DNA of 64,000 nucleotides from Diphasiastrum complanatum (GCA_029204225.1 CM055102.1:27010922-27074921); one strand, 5' to 3'; positions 46,091-57,752 are shown, numbered from the stretch's first letter. Notes: generated by a model not told the origin, from the letters alone. Program-made: numbers and translations.

Positions 46091-46983
46091 TTTAGGCATT
46101 TTTTACCTAGCTTCTTTTTCTTTTGTTTTTTCGTCTCTGTGTTTTGTGTTTGCTTGTTTGTCTGTCTTCTATCTTCCAACCACAGCACGAGTCTTCTCTC
46201 TAGGTCCTACACGAGCTGCGGAGCAACATATCAAGCCAGGGAGGGGGGAGCAACAAAAGAGCCAACTTGGGCATTTTCTTTTAAAAGAAGTGACCCAAGT
46301 GACCTTTTTTTGAACCAAACGGGTATATCAAAATTCGCCTCTATAGCTCTAACAGACTCTGATCTTTCATTTTATCACCTCCGTGAATTCTTACCAAGGT
46401 CAAATTTTGAGAAAACAGCCTGATATACTGTCAAAATCCCTTATTTCTCACCCAAATCTTTGTCCTAGATTTCGCCAACTTCACTGAGACTATATCTAGT
46501 CAAGATCAGTTCTCCAGCAGCTCCGCAAATTCTACCTCAGAGATTTTGTATATTCTCTGTCAAAAAGTCATATTTTTTTTCATATTCCCTATTTGTCAAT
46601 AAAACCTCTGTATTAGAAATCGCCATCCAGCCTACGAAATCGTTCTCAATGAGCACAAATTCTCTATCCCACCCACGAATTCTAACAGTACAAATGTTTT
46701 TTTTTTCAGAAATATATAAATCAATATTCTGACAGACAGCACTACCTATCTGAATTTGCGAGTCTCACTGTTCGATTTATCTACATCTCCATGATTTCTC
46801 AGCCTGTCCGCGAATTTTATTACAGCCATGAAGACTAGTTGTTTTGTCCTACACTCCCCATTCTACAAGCAAACTGCCTTTTTTTTTGTCAAGTATAGTA
46901 CTGACCTGATCATCTGTATTGTTACTCTCCTCCACACTCTGCATCATGTCTCGTGACTATGTTGAATCTTCTAATCCGGCTCC
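46091..46983 (+). pseudogene. Ty3-type leader and gag start, interrupted by element B3
   Basis: A CT-rich untranslated leader is followed by ATG 46946 (MSRDYVESSNPA). The frame is cut at 46984 by the copia B3 insertion and resumes at 53147, where it soon meets stops. An assignment to gag rests on position after the PBS, not on a recognised domain. Confidence 0.4.
46979..46983. repeat. Target-site duplication of B3, left copy
   Basis: GCTCC here and at 53142-53146, flanking the two LTRs exactly. Confidence 0.95.
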
Positions 46984-47665
46984 TGTTAAAAATTCACAAT
47001 TCTAGCTTGACTAGTTTTGGTCATATGACTTGTAAATAGTTAGATGGTCATGATGTGGCTTGTCACACGTGCCAAATAGCATAGGATTCCATTCATAAGG
47101 ATGTTCTCAAGTAGACCTAAGTGTTAGAACCTTTGGAATGAGTCCAAATTATGCTTAGATACAAGGGAGAAAAAATAGGAGCTATTTTTGGTAATTTTTG
47201 CATTGTTGAGGGATCTCCAAGATTCCAACCCTAACTTGGTAGGGATGAAAGATCCACCAAAATTAGCATTAGGGATAGGTTTAGGGCTACTCATACCTGC
47301 CCAAAACCGTGATGGATCATGTATATATAGGTGATGATATCTCACCAAAATCAATCAAGCAATTTCATGTTTTTTCTCTCATAATGGTGCAATTGCTCTC
47401 TATGTTCATAATTGTTTGAGTACTTGTGATTACTAATGATTATAGGATTGAATGTAGGTCTGGTGTACAGTACTCAGACTGTGGGAGGCCGTACTTTCAC
47501 ACGTGTGAAGCCTTCTTCAAGGATTTGGGCCATTTAGTGAGGTTCAAGCATAGATTTTTGATGGATTTTGATGGTTCAACTTGTGCTAATCTTATGAAAT
47601 CATAATCTATTGTTTCCCTCATCATTTCAAGTGTTTTAGGATCCTTATTTGCTGTAATTTTTACA
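46984..47665 (+). repeat. 5' LTR of B3
   Basis: TGTTAAAAATTCAC...TAATTTTTACA. A TATA box GTATATATAG lies at 47321-47330, which would drive the genomic transcript. The palindrome TTCACACGTGTGAA at 47496-47509 contains a CACGTG G-box core; it is a candidate regulatory site (inference). Confidence 0.97.
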
Positions 47666-47678
47666 TGGTATCAGAGCC
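47666..47678 (+). other. Primer-binding site of B3
   Basis: TGGTATCAGAGCC immediately after the LTR, complementary to the initiator tRNA-Met 3' end. Confidence 0.96.
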
Positions 47679-48477
47679 TAAAGGCTGAAATAAGCTAAAT
47701 CCTTGGTTTTCATTCAATTTGATCACAATTTTTGATCTAAATCTTGTGTAGATTGGATCTTAGCATCTAGTATTGATTCTAGAACTCAAAGTGACTCAAA
47801 TACATTGGAGATTGGTGTTGTGTGACTTCATTTGCAGGTGTTTAGGTGTCTAAAACCAGAGGCAAAGTTGAATTCAATTCACATTACCAAGATAGCAAGT
47901 TTTTGCTTGCTCCAAGCATTGATTTCTAAGCGAGTTTTGGAGGTGATTTCATAGAGGAGGCTTTCTAGCATTCAAGGAGAGGGAAGATCAGAGTTTTGGG
48001 GACCCTTCAAGGCTGTTCTAAGGTGTACTAGACACCTCCTAAAGTGATTTAGGTTCAGTCCAACCATTGCTTGACTTATGCACCAAATTAGATCAATTTT
48101 TCATCAATTTTGATCATTTTTTGCTTGTGATTGGATAGTAGATTGTGTTGCATCCTCATTAAGCTCCATTTAGATCTTTTACAAGTGATTTTGGAAGTAT
48201 ATTAGGTTGCTGAAATTCACTCTTGATCATATCATTTGGAAGCTTTAATGTTCTTTATAGAAAGAGGGGCAATTCTACTAGTATTGTCTACTTCAATCAA
48301 GCAAGTGCATTGTTTCTAGTATTCTATGATTTTATTTTGTTAGAGATCATTCTTAGATCTTTATAGGAAGTCTATTACTGATCTTTTCAGGTCCCTAATA
48401 AGTGGGATAAGGTAGACCTTCAATCAAATCAATAGAAGTAACCTTCATTTGTGTCAAGTCCTTGATTAGGAGACTAG
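47679..48477 (+). other. Untranslated leader of B3
   Basis: About 800 bp without a long open frame, ending at the gag ATG. It probably holds the packaging signal, but no structure can be read by eye. Confidence 0.7.
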
Positions 48478-51400
48478 ATGGCATCTATAAATGCATATCT
48501 TTTGGATACTAATGAAAGGCTCAACAAAACTAACTATTACATATGGAAAGTTAGAATGGAATCTATCATGATCATGCAAGATCTGATGGAAATTGTAAAT
48601 GGTAAGGAGGGTGAACCTATTCATCCTCAAGAAAAAGCCAAATACATCAAGAGGTGCAATGTTGCACTACATTGCATAAAAATGAATGTTGCAAATGAAC
48701 TCTTAAGAGAGGTAGGAGATTGCACTTCAGCTCAAGATGCTTGGGAGACTTTGCAAAAGGTCTATGAATCCAAGAACCAAACTAGAATGGTAGCTTTGAA
48801 GAATCAAATCTATAGAAGCTATCAAAAGAAAGGAGAGAGTGCACATACTTTTGTCCTAAGAGTAAAGGAATTAAACAAAGAGCTAGCCTTTATAGGTGAC
48901 CCTATCAAGGATGAAGAGCTTGTTCAACTCATATTGAATGGACTAAGCTTTGAATTTGACAATTTGGTTCAGGGATATGCAATTATGGGTAAGCTACCCA
49001 TACTTGAAGAACTTCAAGGCACACTCATGGCCGAGGAATCAAGAAGGAGCCAAATGCAAGAGAGGATGGATAGGCTTTCCATCCAAGGTGGAGATGACCA
49101 ATCTCTCTTCACCAAAGGCAAAGGCAAGTCCAAAGGCAAAGGATCAACATTCAAGAAGTCTACAAAGCTTGAGGATCAAGAAGGACCCTCAAAGGCATCT
49201 CCATCAACCACCAAAGTCAAGAAGGACAAATCAAAGGTGAAGTGCTACTATTGTAGCAAGATGGGGCATTATGCCTCGGAATGCTTCAAGAGGAAGCAAG
49301 ATCAAAGCCAAGCCAACATGAGCAAAGAGGAGGAGGAGGAGAGTTCACATGAGGACTCTCTCATGATGTCCATATTTTCTTCAACAAGCTTCAAAGGAGA
49401 AGATCCTTGGTGGATTGACTCGGGTGCTAGTTCACACATGACTAGTAAAAGGGAGTTTTTCTCTTCTCTCTTATCTTATGATGGACCTATAAAGTCTATC
49501 TATACAGCAAATGATGAAGCTTGTAAGATTGAAGGAGTTGGTAGCATTCCCCTTTGCTTAGGATCTTTCAAAAAGATCAACATAGAAGGTGTTTTGTACA
49601 TTCCTACAATAACAAAGAATCTACTAAGTGTTGACCAAATGGTAAACAATGGTTTCAATGTTGACTTTGCTTCAAATGAATGTTTCATCAAGAAGAAGGG
49701 TAAGATAGTGGCTAAGGGCACTAGACTTGGCAAACTTTATAAGTTGGATGCATTTGTGGATACTAATGTTGTCATGTTGGCCGAGAAGAGCAAGATATCT
49801 ACCTTTACTTTATGGCACAAAAGACTTGGACATGTCAACTCGGGTTCCATGGAGGCTATGATCAAGGAGGAGTATGCTTTAGGCCTACCAAGGTCTGTTG
49901 GGAAGGAAGACAAGGTTTGTGAAGCTTGTGCCTTATCCAAGGCACATAAGAAGGTGTTTCCTAACTCCATCACAAAGTCATCTCATCCTCTTGAACTCAT
50001 ACACTCGGATGTGCACATTGCTAGCACCAAATCTAATGGAGGTTCATCCATGTTTTTAACCTTCATTGATGACTACTCAAGATATTGTTGGGTGTTCTTA
50101 CTTTCCTTCAAGTCTCAAGTATTTGATACTTTTGTAAAGTTCAAGTTGTTTGTGGAAAAGCATCATAATCATAGCATCAAGATTCTTAGAAGTGACAATG
50201 GTGGAGAATTCATCTCCAATGAGTTCAAGGCCTTTTGTGAGGAGGAAGGGATCAAGAAAGAGACTTCTTGTCCTTACACTCCTCAACAAAATGGAGTTGC
50301 TGAAAGAAGGAATAGAACATTATGTGAATGTTCTAAGGCTTTAAGATTAGATGCTTGTTTGCCCAAATCCTTTTGGGGTGAGTCTCTTGTATGTGCAAAC
50401 TACTTGATGAATAGGGTGTCTTGCAAAGCCATTGAAGGCAAAACTCCTTATGAGATGTTGTATGGAAAGAAACCCAATCTTAATCACTTGAAAGTTTTTG
50501 GGTGTATATGTTATGTGCATGTGCCATTGGAAACAAGAACCAAAGAGGATCCATCTTCCACAAGAGGGATCATGCTTGGATATGCAAGCTCAAGCAAGGG
50601 CTACAAAGTCTATCTCCCATCCTTGAACAAATTTGTTGTTTCAAGGGATGTCATCTTTGATGAACATCATATGCATATGCTTGAAGAAAGCTCAAGTGCT
50701 CCAACAATCAAGAAGAAGATGGTCGAGGAGCAAGATCTTGGTTTTGAGGAGGAGCTCATGGAGGAGCAAGCACCAAACCCACCTATCACACCAAGGAGAT
50801 CTTCAAGGGCAAAAGTGGAGCCATCAAGGCTCACATATCAAGGCAAAGGACAGCAAGTTGAGGGTATCTCATCCACTTCTTATGCTTTATCTAGTTTTGA
50901 AGAACCGTCTAATGTTGAAGATGCATTGAACTCCAAAGAATGGTATAAAGCTATGTTGGATGAGTATGATGCCTTGATTGAGAATGAAACTTGGTTGCTT
51001 GTTGAGAGACTCAAAGGAATGTAATAGGATGCAAGTGGGTCTTCAAGCTTAAGTTGAATGCAAATGGGAGTGTTAACAAACATAAAGCAAGATTAGTTGC
51101 AAAAGGTTATGCTCAAGAGAGAGGGATAGACTATGAGGAAACTTTTGCACCCGTGGCCAAGATGGTCACAATAAGACTAATCATTGCACTTGCATCACAT
51201 TTTGGATGGATTCTATGTCAAATGGATGTCTCTAATGCTTTCTTGAATGATTTTTTGGAAGAGGATATCTATATGGAGCAGCCACAAGGGTTCATCAAGC
51301 ATGGAATGGAGAACAAAGTATGCCATCTCCAAAGAAGCATCTATGGCTTGAAGCAAGCCTCGAGATCTTGGAATTCAAGACTACATTGCTATCTTATTTC

Positions 51401-52445
51401 ACTTTCTTTTGTTCAAAGTGAATATGATCCCACTCTTTACATTAAGTTTGATGATGTTGGTATTGTACTTTTACTCATTTATGTAGATGACATCATCATT
51501 AGTGGAAATAGTGTTGATGGTATTGAAAAAATCAAGATAGATCTATCTTTAGAGTTCAAGATGGTAGATCTAGGGTGTCTTCACTTCATTTTAGGCATAG
51601 AAGTACTTAGAGGGTCTGATTTTATCTTTATAAGTCAAGTAAACTATGCTCAAAGTCTTTTGAAGAAGTTTAAGATGGAAGTATGCAAAAGTGTTGACAC
51701 ACCAATGGAGCAAGATGTAAAAGTGCCAAATGAAGATGGTGAAAGATCCTTCATGGACATCACTTTGTTTAGGAAGCTTATAGGTTCCTTAATGTGGATC
51801 ACTATAACTAGACCAGATCTTAGCTTTAGTGTATGTAGGTTGAGCCAATCCATGCAAAAGCCATTGAATATCCATTGGAAAAAGGCTAAGAGGATTCTAA
51901 GATACATCTCGGGTACATTGGATTTTGGGATTCTATATAGAGGAGATGTGATTAACCTTCATGCATTTAGTGTTTCAGATTTTGCAGGGGACAAGAGGAA
52001 TAGGAAATCAACAAGTTCCTATTCAACTTTCATAGGAGAAGGTGTGGTTTCATGGCTTTCAAAAAACAAAGAAACTATATCTCTATCTTCAACCGAGGCT
52101 GAATACAAAGCTTTGACAACCACTACAAAGGAGGTACTTTGGATCAAGAGATTATTGGTGGAACTAAAGATCATGGATTCAGAGGAGGCACCAATCATCT
52201 ACAATGACAATATATCAGCCCAACACCTTGCATCTAACCCAATCTTCCATGCAAGATCTAAGCACATTGAGATATGCCATCACTTTGTGAGAGAAATGGT
52301 GCAAGCCAAGGAGATTGCTTTGGAGCATGTTCCAAGCAATAAATGTGTAGCTGATCTACTTACTAAACCACTTCAAAAGACACCTTTTATGAAGTTCAGA
52401 TCATCACTTGGAGTGATTAGTAAAGCAATGATTGAACCAAGCTAG
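48478..52445 (+). pseudogene. B3 gag-pol polyprotein with a single frameshift
   Basis: First frame 48478-51024 (848 codons): gag (NYYIWKVRMESIM, CIKMNVANELLREVG), CCHC CYYCSKMGHYASEC at about residue 254, protease WWIDSGASSHM at about 311, LWHKRLGHVN at about 444. Integrase has HSDVH (about 509), SDNGGEF (about 571) and NGVAERRNR. Then come the linker and RT start. Near 51016 one base is missing relative to the related C element, giving TAA 51022-51024. The second frame carries [13 protein letters not shown] and runs to 52445: [20 protein letters not shown], then RNase H with [21 protein letters not shown] and [12 protein letters not shown], and the tail LLTKPLQK. All catalytic motifs are otherwise present, so the shift is probably recent. 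Confidence 0.95.
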
Positions 52446-52450
52446 ATAGT

Positions 52451-53146
52451 GAGGAGGAGTGTTAAAAATTCACAATTCTAGCTTGATTAGTTTTGGTCAT
52501 ATGACTTGTAAATAGTTAGATGGTCATGATGTGGCTTGTCACACGTGCCAAATAGCATAGGATTCCATTCATAAGGATGTTCTCAAGTAGACCTAAGTGT
52601 TAGAACCTTTGGAATGAGTCCAAATTATGCTTAGATACAAGGGAGAAAAAATAGGAGCTATTTTTGGTAATTTTTGCATTGTTGAGGGATCTCCAAGATT
52701 CCAACCCTAACTTGGTAGGGATGAAAGATCCACCAAAATTAGCATTAGGGATAGGTTTAGGGCTACTCATACCTGCCCAAAACCGTGATGGATCATGTAT
52801 ATATAGGTGATGATATCTCACCAAAATCAATCAAGCAATTTCATGTTTTTTCTCTCATAATGGTGCAATTGCTCTCTATGTTCATAATTGTTTGAGTACT
52901 TGTGATTACTAATGATTATAGGATTGAATGTAGGTCTGGTGTACAGTACTCAGACTGTGGGAGGCCGTACTTTCACACGTGTGAAGCCTTCTTCAAGGAT
53001 TTGGGCCATTTAGTGAGGTTCAAGCATAGATTTTTGATGGATTTTGATGGTTCAATTTGTGCTAATCTTATAAAATCATAATCTATTGTTTCCCTCATCA
53101 TTTCAAGTGTTTTAGGATCCTTATTTGCTGTAATTTTTACAGCTCC
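52451..53146 (+). repeat. PPT, 3' LTR and right TSD of B3
   Basis: PPT GAGGAGGAG (52451-52459), LTR 52460-53141, TSD GCTCC 53142-53146. A 76-codon antisense open frame occurs identically in both LTRs and is an LTR feature, not a gene. Confidence 0.96.
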
Positions 53147-53634
53147 TCCATGACTAGAATGTAGAATTCCATGAATCGATGCACCAAAGTACAATGCACG
53201 AATCGATGCAACCGTTTTTATGGAGATACTTCAGAAACTAAAAAACTTCGCCTATCTGCATCATCAGTATCGTCAGCAAATCCGCAATGCCGACCAACAA
53301 TCTTCCACCTCCCATAAAGTACCTCACAAGTCTTTTGAAAGCAAAACCCTTGAAGGTACCGAAGTCTGGGGAGATTTACTACAAGCCAATGTCACTCTTC
53401 CTTTCCATGTTCTCTAGAAGCATGCTGGCAAATGGAAACACCAGATCCAATCCAATGACACCATCAGCCCTGATGAGTTGCCTGAAATGCTCTTACACGG
53501 TTCTCGATGGTGGCTCCGGCGTCAATATCATTTTCACATCCCTCATGCTAGAGTGGAATCTGAGAGACAAGCTTGCCAAACCCACTTGTCAACTTAGGAT
53601 GATTGATCAAAGTGTGGTCCGACCTACCGGTTTA
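53147..53634 (+). pseudogene. Ty3-type retropepsin, first part
   Basis: The frame from about 53287 reads a Lys/Pro-rich segment, then SYTVLDGGSGVNIIF, a retropepsin-like active site with DGG in place of the usual DTG or DSG, and LRMIDQSVVRPTG. It is interrupted at 53635 by element D. The frame resumes after the TSD at 57060, so the two parts were once continuous. No RT is attached on either side. Confidence 0.7.
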
Positions 53635-54289
53635 TGTGAAGGATTTCAGATCATTCAAGATCCAATCCATGTCCCTAATCTTTGGTTACAATAAGGAGCA
53701 AACCAACAATCCTGGCAATGTAGAAAAATCAGCATCTATATACAAAATGAGATACAAACTCTAAGAGATACTGATCAAACATGAATCAAAACATAAAATA
53801 TGTTTGTTGTCCGTACAATTATAGTACCCTACAGTATTTCACACTTGTGAAACCGAAAATAACAAAATATGAGCATTCTACACACAAGACTCCGAGATAA
53901 CATCAAGGTAGTGCACCAATGAGTAGTAGAACCCAAACAAAACCATGTATAATGATGAAATGAGAGAGAGAAGAGAGAATATGTGTCTCTCCACGAGTTA
54001 CATCCTTTTATAGAGTGTCCAAACCCTATTTGGCCATTTGGCTTTCCCTCCAAAATGTAAACCCTACTATTTTTGGGTCTAGATTCAATGTACCCAAAGT
54101 TCAAATTTGAATTTCTCTCAAACTCGACTACCAATTTTTCCACACTTTCAAAAAGTGTTTATTGAATGTATTTTAAACTAATATCACTTCAAAAAAGTTT
54201 ATCTCTAAGTCTAAAATGAGTTTTGGCCTCTTATTAACAATTTACCAAAATATGACTAAACTAGACTAAACTAGTTGAAATTTCTCACA
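53635..54289 (-). repeat. 3' LTR of element D (left on plus strand)
   Basis: 655 bp. It carries TTCACACTTGTGAA (53838-53851), a one-base variant of the palindrome seen in other LTRs. A TATA-like TATAAAAGG lies near 54008 on the element strand. Confidence 0.92.
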
Positions 54290-54465
54290 CTCCCTCTTCA
54301 AATAGTTTTGGCATAGTTTTGACAATAGAACTTTGATCCAACTTTAGAATGATCTCCATCCTAAGTATAGTCTCCTTTCTAAGGTTCTAAAGTATCTTTC
54401 ATAATTGATATAGAGAATAGTGTCCAAATTGGATGCTTCACTATCTCTGACATCAATTTTACACA

Positions 54466-56397
54466 TCAAGATATAACTAGAACCTGAAGAACCAAATAGA
54501 ATGTGAATGAAATGATTCCTCCATGTTTCAAACTTTGAACTCTCTGGAAAATTACAACAACCAAACAATAAATGTGAGTGATGACCATTTGCTTGCTTGT
54601 CTCCTCCAATTTTGTCCTTTCTTGATATGTCTCCACCATAAAACTCCATGAATGAGCCTCCATCTCCATCTTGCCACAATATATCATCAATACTTGATGA
54701 CTTGGCCATGAATGAGTGATATAATGGACTTCCATTAGCTTCATTTCCATCAGCAAAACCAAGAATGCTAGTACAACTCTAACAATAAGATATTGCAAGA
54801 CAATGTAGCTAGTTTGTCTATATCTTGACAATTTGTACACATCCACATGAAATAGCTCAAACATGAGATAGAACAAGTAAAGTAAACTTGAACAAAAATT
54901 CATTGTTGCTCCTTTGACATTACTTGAGTCTTCAAATACCTGCAAAAACATATCCAAAACATCTTTGCCAAATAACCTTCCTTTGATGCTCTTGACTAGC
55001 TCCAAATTGCCACCTTTCCTTTTGTGTTGTTGAAGCTCTTTGAGACCAACCTCTTGATCATCAACTTGACCATCCAAGTCATTGAAAAAAATTTGTTTTC
55101 TAGATCCATTACTTGATTTTCCAGCATGAAAACCATAAAAACCAATATCAATTTGCATAGCATCATCTACATAAGAAGATTCTCCAAAACATGTGAGTAA
55201 AGCAAAGTGAGTTGCTTCCACTTGCTTACCTTTCTCTTGAACATCAAAGATATCAAAGATATGAATATCTTCAGACCTGAACCTCTGGAAATACTCTCTC
55301 TCAAACATATGATCTAGATCCAACAAGATCTCATCAATGCTTGATCTCGAATTTCCACAAAGGTTAATGAAAACAATGTCACCAATGTCACCATCATAAA
55401 TCAAAAGATAGATTCCAAAATTTTCATGCAACATGAAGTAGAGTAGGTGAAGATGAGTATCAAACCTAATAAATCCAGCCTTCTTGAGTCCATAGCAAAC
55501 CTCAATAAGCTCACCAATGAGATCTCCCTTGCCTTGAAGAAATTGCTTCTCGATTTGCTCCATGTAGTCTTCTCTAACCAACCTTTTGCCATCTCGATCA
55601 TGAGTGATCAATCCATAATCATAGAATCCTTTGAGTTGATGAAGAATGTGAGATCCATGACTTGGATCTTCCCAAGAATCAATAATCCATTGTTTTTTCC
55701 TCCATAAAACTCCCTCTTAATGATTGCATCATAAGAAGTAGAGACCTCAAAGACATTAGAAGCCATGAAAAAAATGATTAGTACCTTCAACATAAGGATG
55801 ATTGAAGTACTCTCTTTTTTCAAACAAGAACTTCTACTCAATGTTTTAGGTAATGACTCATGTGATAATGATTCTTCCTCACTATCATTCACAATGACAT
55901 CATTCAAAGTACATCCTACTTTGAACTCTTCACATACTTCTCTTCTTCTTGACTTGTAACTATCTCCCTCACCAAGTCTCTTGATAGAACCATTTGATCT
56001 ACTCTCTTTATAGAGACATGTGACTCCACTTGCTGAAAAAATGACTTTCTTAGACTCATCACAAAAGAATGTTGAAGAACCACCTCCTTCATGCATGCAC
56101 CTAGCAACATCTTTTTCCATATGATCAGAGAAATCATTAGCAACAACCTTTTCCAAGGAAGAACCTTCACCTCCATTGATGAAATTAGCTATTTCCTTAC
56201 CTTTTGCATGCTTTCACTTGCCATGAAGAACCATTGAAACACCATCATTATCCTCAAGACTAGCCAAGTTATCACAAAGATGAACATCTCCAAGAAGCAT
56301 ATTAGATCTTGACCTAGATCTAGCATAAGGAAGCTTTTTAGACCTTGCACAAGATCCACCAATCTTATTGATCCTTTCAATAACCCGAAACACAAGA
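54466..56397 (-). pseudogene. Unrecognised coding region inside element D
   Basis: From just after the PBS one frame runs through KLPYARSRSRSNMLLGDVH and, past an in-frame TGA near 56218, to 55608 (ends KDSMIMD). Near 55670-55611 the reading shifts to the next frame, which stays open to 54466 (381 codons, KGFYDYGLITHDRDGKR onwards). The C-terminal 130 residues are hydrophobic and may be out of the original frame. Composition is Asp/Glu/Lys- and Ser-rich; no zinc knuckle, catalytic triad or nucleotide-binding motif is visible. I do not recognise the family. The total of about 600 codons with few breaks suggests a captured or domesticated coding sequence. Confidence 0.5.
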
Positions 56398-57054
56398 GCT
56401 CTGATACCATGTGAAGGATTTCAGATTATTCAAGATCCAATCCATGTCCCTAATCTTTGGTTACAATAAGGAGCAAACCAACAATCCTGCCAATGTAGAA
56501 AAATCAGCATCTACATACAAAATGAGATGCAAACTCTAAGAGATATTGATCAAACATGAACCAAAACATAAAATATGTTTGTTGTCCATACAATTACAGT
56601 ACCCTACAAATGTGTGGAACCGAAAATAGCAAAATATGAACATTCTACACACAAGATTGCAAGATAACATCAAGATAGTGCACCAATGAGTAGTAGAACC
56701 CAAAGAGAACCATGTATAATGATGAAATGAGAGAGAGAAGAGAGAAGATGTGTCTCTCCACGAGTTACATTCTTTTATAGAGTTTCCAAACCCTATTTGG
56801 CCACTTGGCTTTCCCTCCAAAATGTAAACCCTACTATTTTTGGGTTTAGATTCAATGTACCCAAAGTTCAAATTTGAATCTCTCTCGAACTCGACTACCA
56901 ACTTTCCCACACTTTACACAAGTGTTATTGAATGTATTTTAAACTAATATAACTTCAAAAAGTTTATCTCTAAGTCTAAAATGAGTTTTGGCCTCTTATT
57001 GACAATTTACCAAAATATGACTAAAGTAGACTAAACTACTTGAAAGCTCTCACA
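56398..57054 (-). repeat. PBS and 5' LTR of element D (right on plus strand)
   Basis: PBS complement GCTCTGATACCA at 56398-56409, LTR 56410-57054 (645 bp). Relative to the left copy it lacks about 10 bp of the palindrome region near 56606. Confidence 0.92.
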
Positions 57055-57059
57055 GTTTC

Positions 57060-57752
57060 CTACCACGAGTGCTGATCAAACTAAGAGGTCTAAAGTTTTC
57101 TGTAGATCTAGTAGTACTTGATATTCTCAATAATGTCTATTCATATGAATGAATACTTGGTCGTCCGTGGCTCACCAATGCAAGAACCGTTCATGACTGG
57201 AGCAATTTTGGAAATCGCGATAGTTCTGTCACCATTGATTCAATGGGAAAACTCAAACCTGCGCGCATCTATGATGAAGGGTCCTAGACCACTAACTCAG
57301 TGCTTGAACCATACCAGTCCAGCTATGAAAAAGGTCATTATGTTAAATCTAATGATATCATAAACTGGAGTCACAGTTTAGCTATCATTGATTGTGTGAA
57401 TGTCGATTACTGTGCTCAGCATCAAGATGATTGTACCTCTCCACTCCCGATCGATCACGACCAATTACCTGATCTTGATACACCTATCATCAATATCAAT
57501 TTTATTGATATCCTTCCACACAATGATGAGTTACTAAATGTTGCATGGCTACCTACTAATGAATCAGAAGATTTATTCATCGATGACGAGAATGTCTTAC
57601 GAATTCATAATTGCCCAGAAGATTTGGACATTTCTAATATTCAGACCCTCAATTACATGGAGGCAGTTCCACTTAGGGCCTATCCGCAACATGCTTCCAA
57701 GGTGGAACCGGTTGCCAAGGTTACAGCTAAAAAGTTTGATACAAAAGGTTAG
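57060..57752 (+). pseudogene. Ty3-type retropepsin, second part and downstream
   Basis: Directly after the TSD the frame continues the split protease: LPRVLIKLRGLKFSVDLVVLDIL, then a stop, and ILGRPWLTNARTVHDW, the conserved C-terminal ILGRPWL motif of plant Ty3 proteases. An acidic stretch follows to a TAG at 57752 (57300-57752 open). No RT or integrase follows; microsatellite sequence begins within 100 bp. Confidence 0.72.

Larger units (their letters stand above)
46984..53141 (+). mobile_element. Complete young Ty1/copia element B3, 6,158 bp
   Basis: LTR 46984-47665, PBS 47666-47678, leader to 48477, gag-pol 48478-52445, PPT 52451-52459, LTR 52460-53141, TSD GCTCC on both sides. The two LTRs have equal length (682 bp) and I count three differences (47011/52487 C/T, 47580/53056 C/T, 47596/53072 G/A). 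This is the only structurally complete autonomous-type element in the window. One frameshift at about 51016 breaks pol. It is inserted in the gag region of the old Ty3-type element. Confidence 0.97.
53635..57054 (-). mobile_element. Non-autonomous LTR retrotransposon D, 3,420 bp, unknown cargo
   Basis: LTRs 53635-54289 and 56410-57054 (TGTGAAGGATT... to ...TCTCACA). On the minus strand the PBS is TGGTATCAGAGC (56409-56398) and the PPT is GAAGAGGGAG (54299-54290). The flanking duplication is GTTTA / GTTTC (53630-53634 and 57055-57059; 4 of 5 match). The LTRs differ by several dozen substitutions and small indels, so it is much older than B3. The interior (2.1 kb) has no gag, protease, integrase or RT. 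LTR ends, PBS and PPT match family C closely, so C-encoded proteins are the likely source of mobility (inference). Confidence 0.9.

Noticed and set aside
47124-47354. 76-codon antisense open frame, repeated identically at 52600-52830
   Set aside because: It lies wholly within the two LTRs of B3; the identity reflects the LTRs, not a duplicated gene.
49500-50289. Antisense open frames within B3 pol
   Set aside because: Shadows of the well-supported sense gag-pol frame.
55100-55200. YVDD string in the unknown ORF of element D (ESSYVDDAMQ)
   Set aside because: None of the surrounding RT motifs ([18 protein letters not shown] context) is present; a four-residue chance match.
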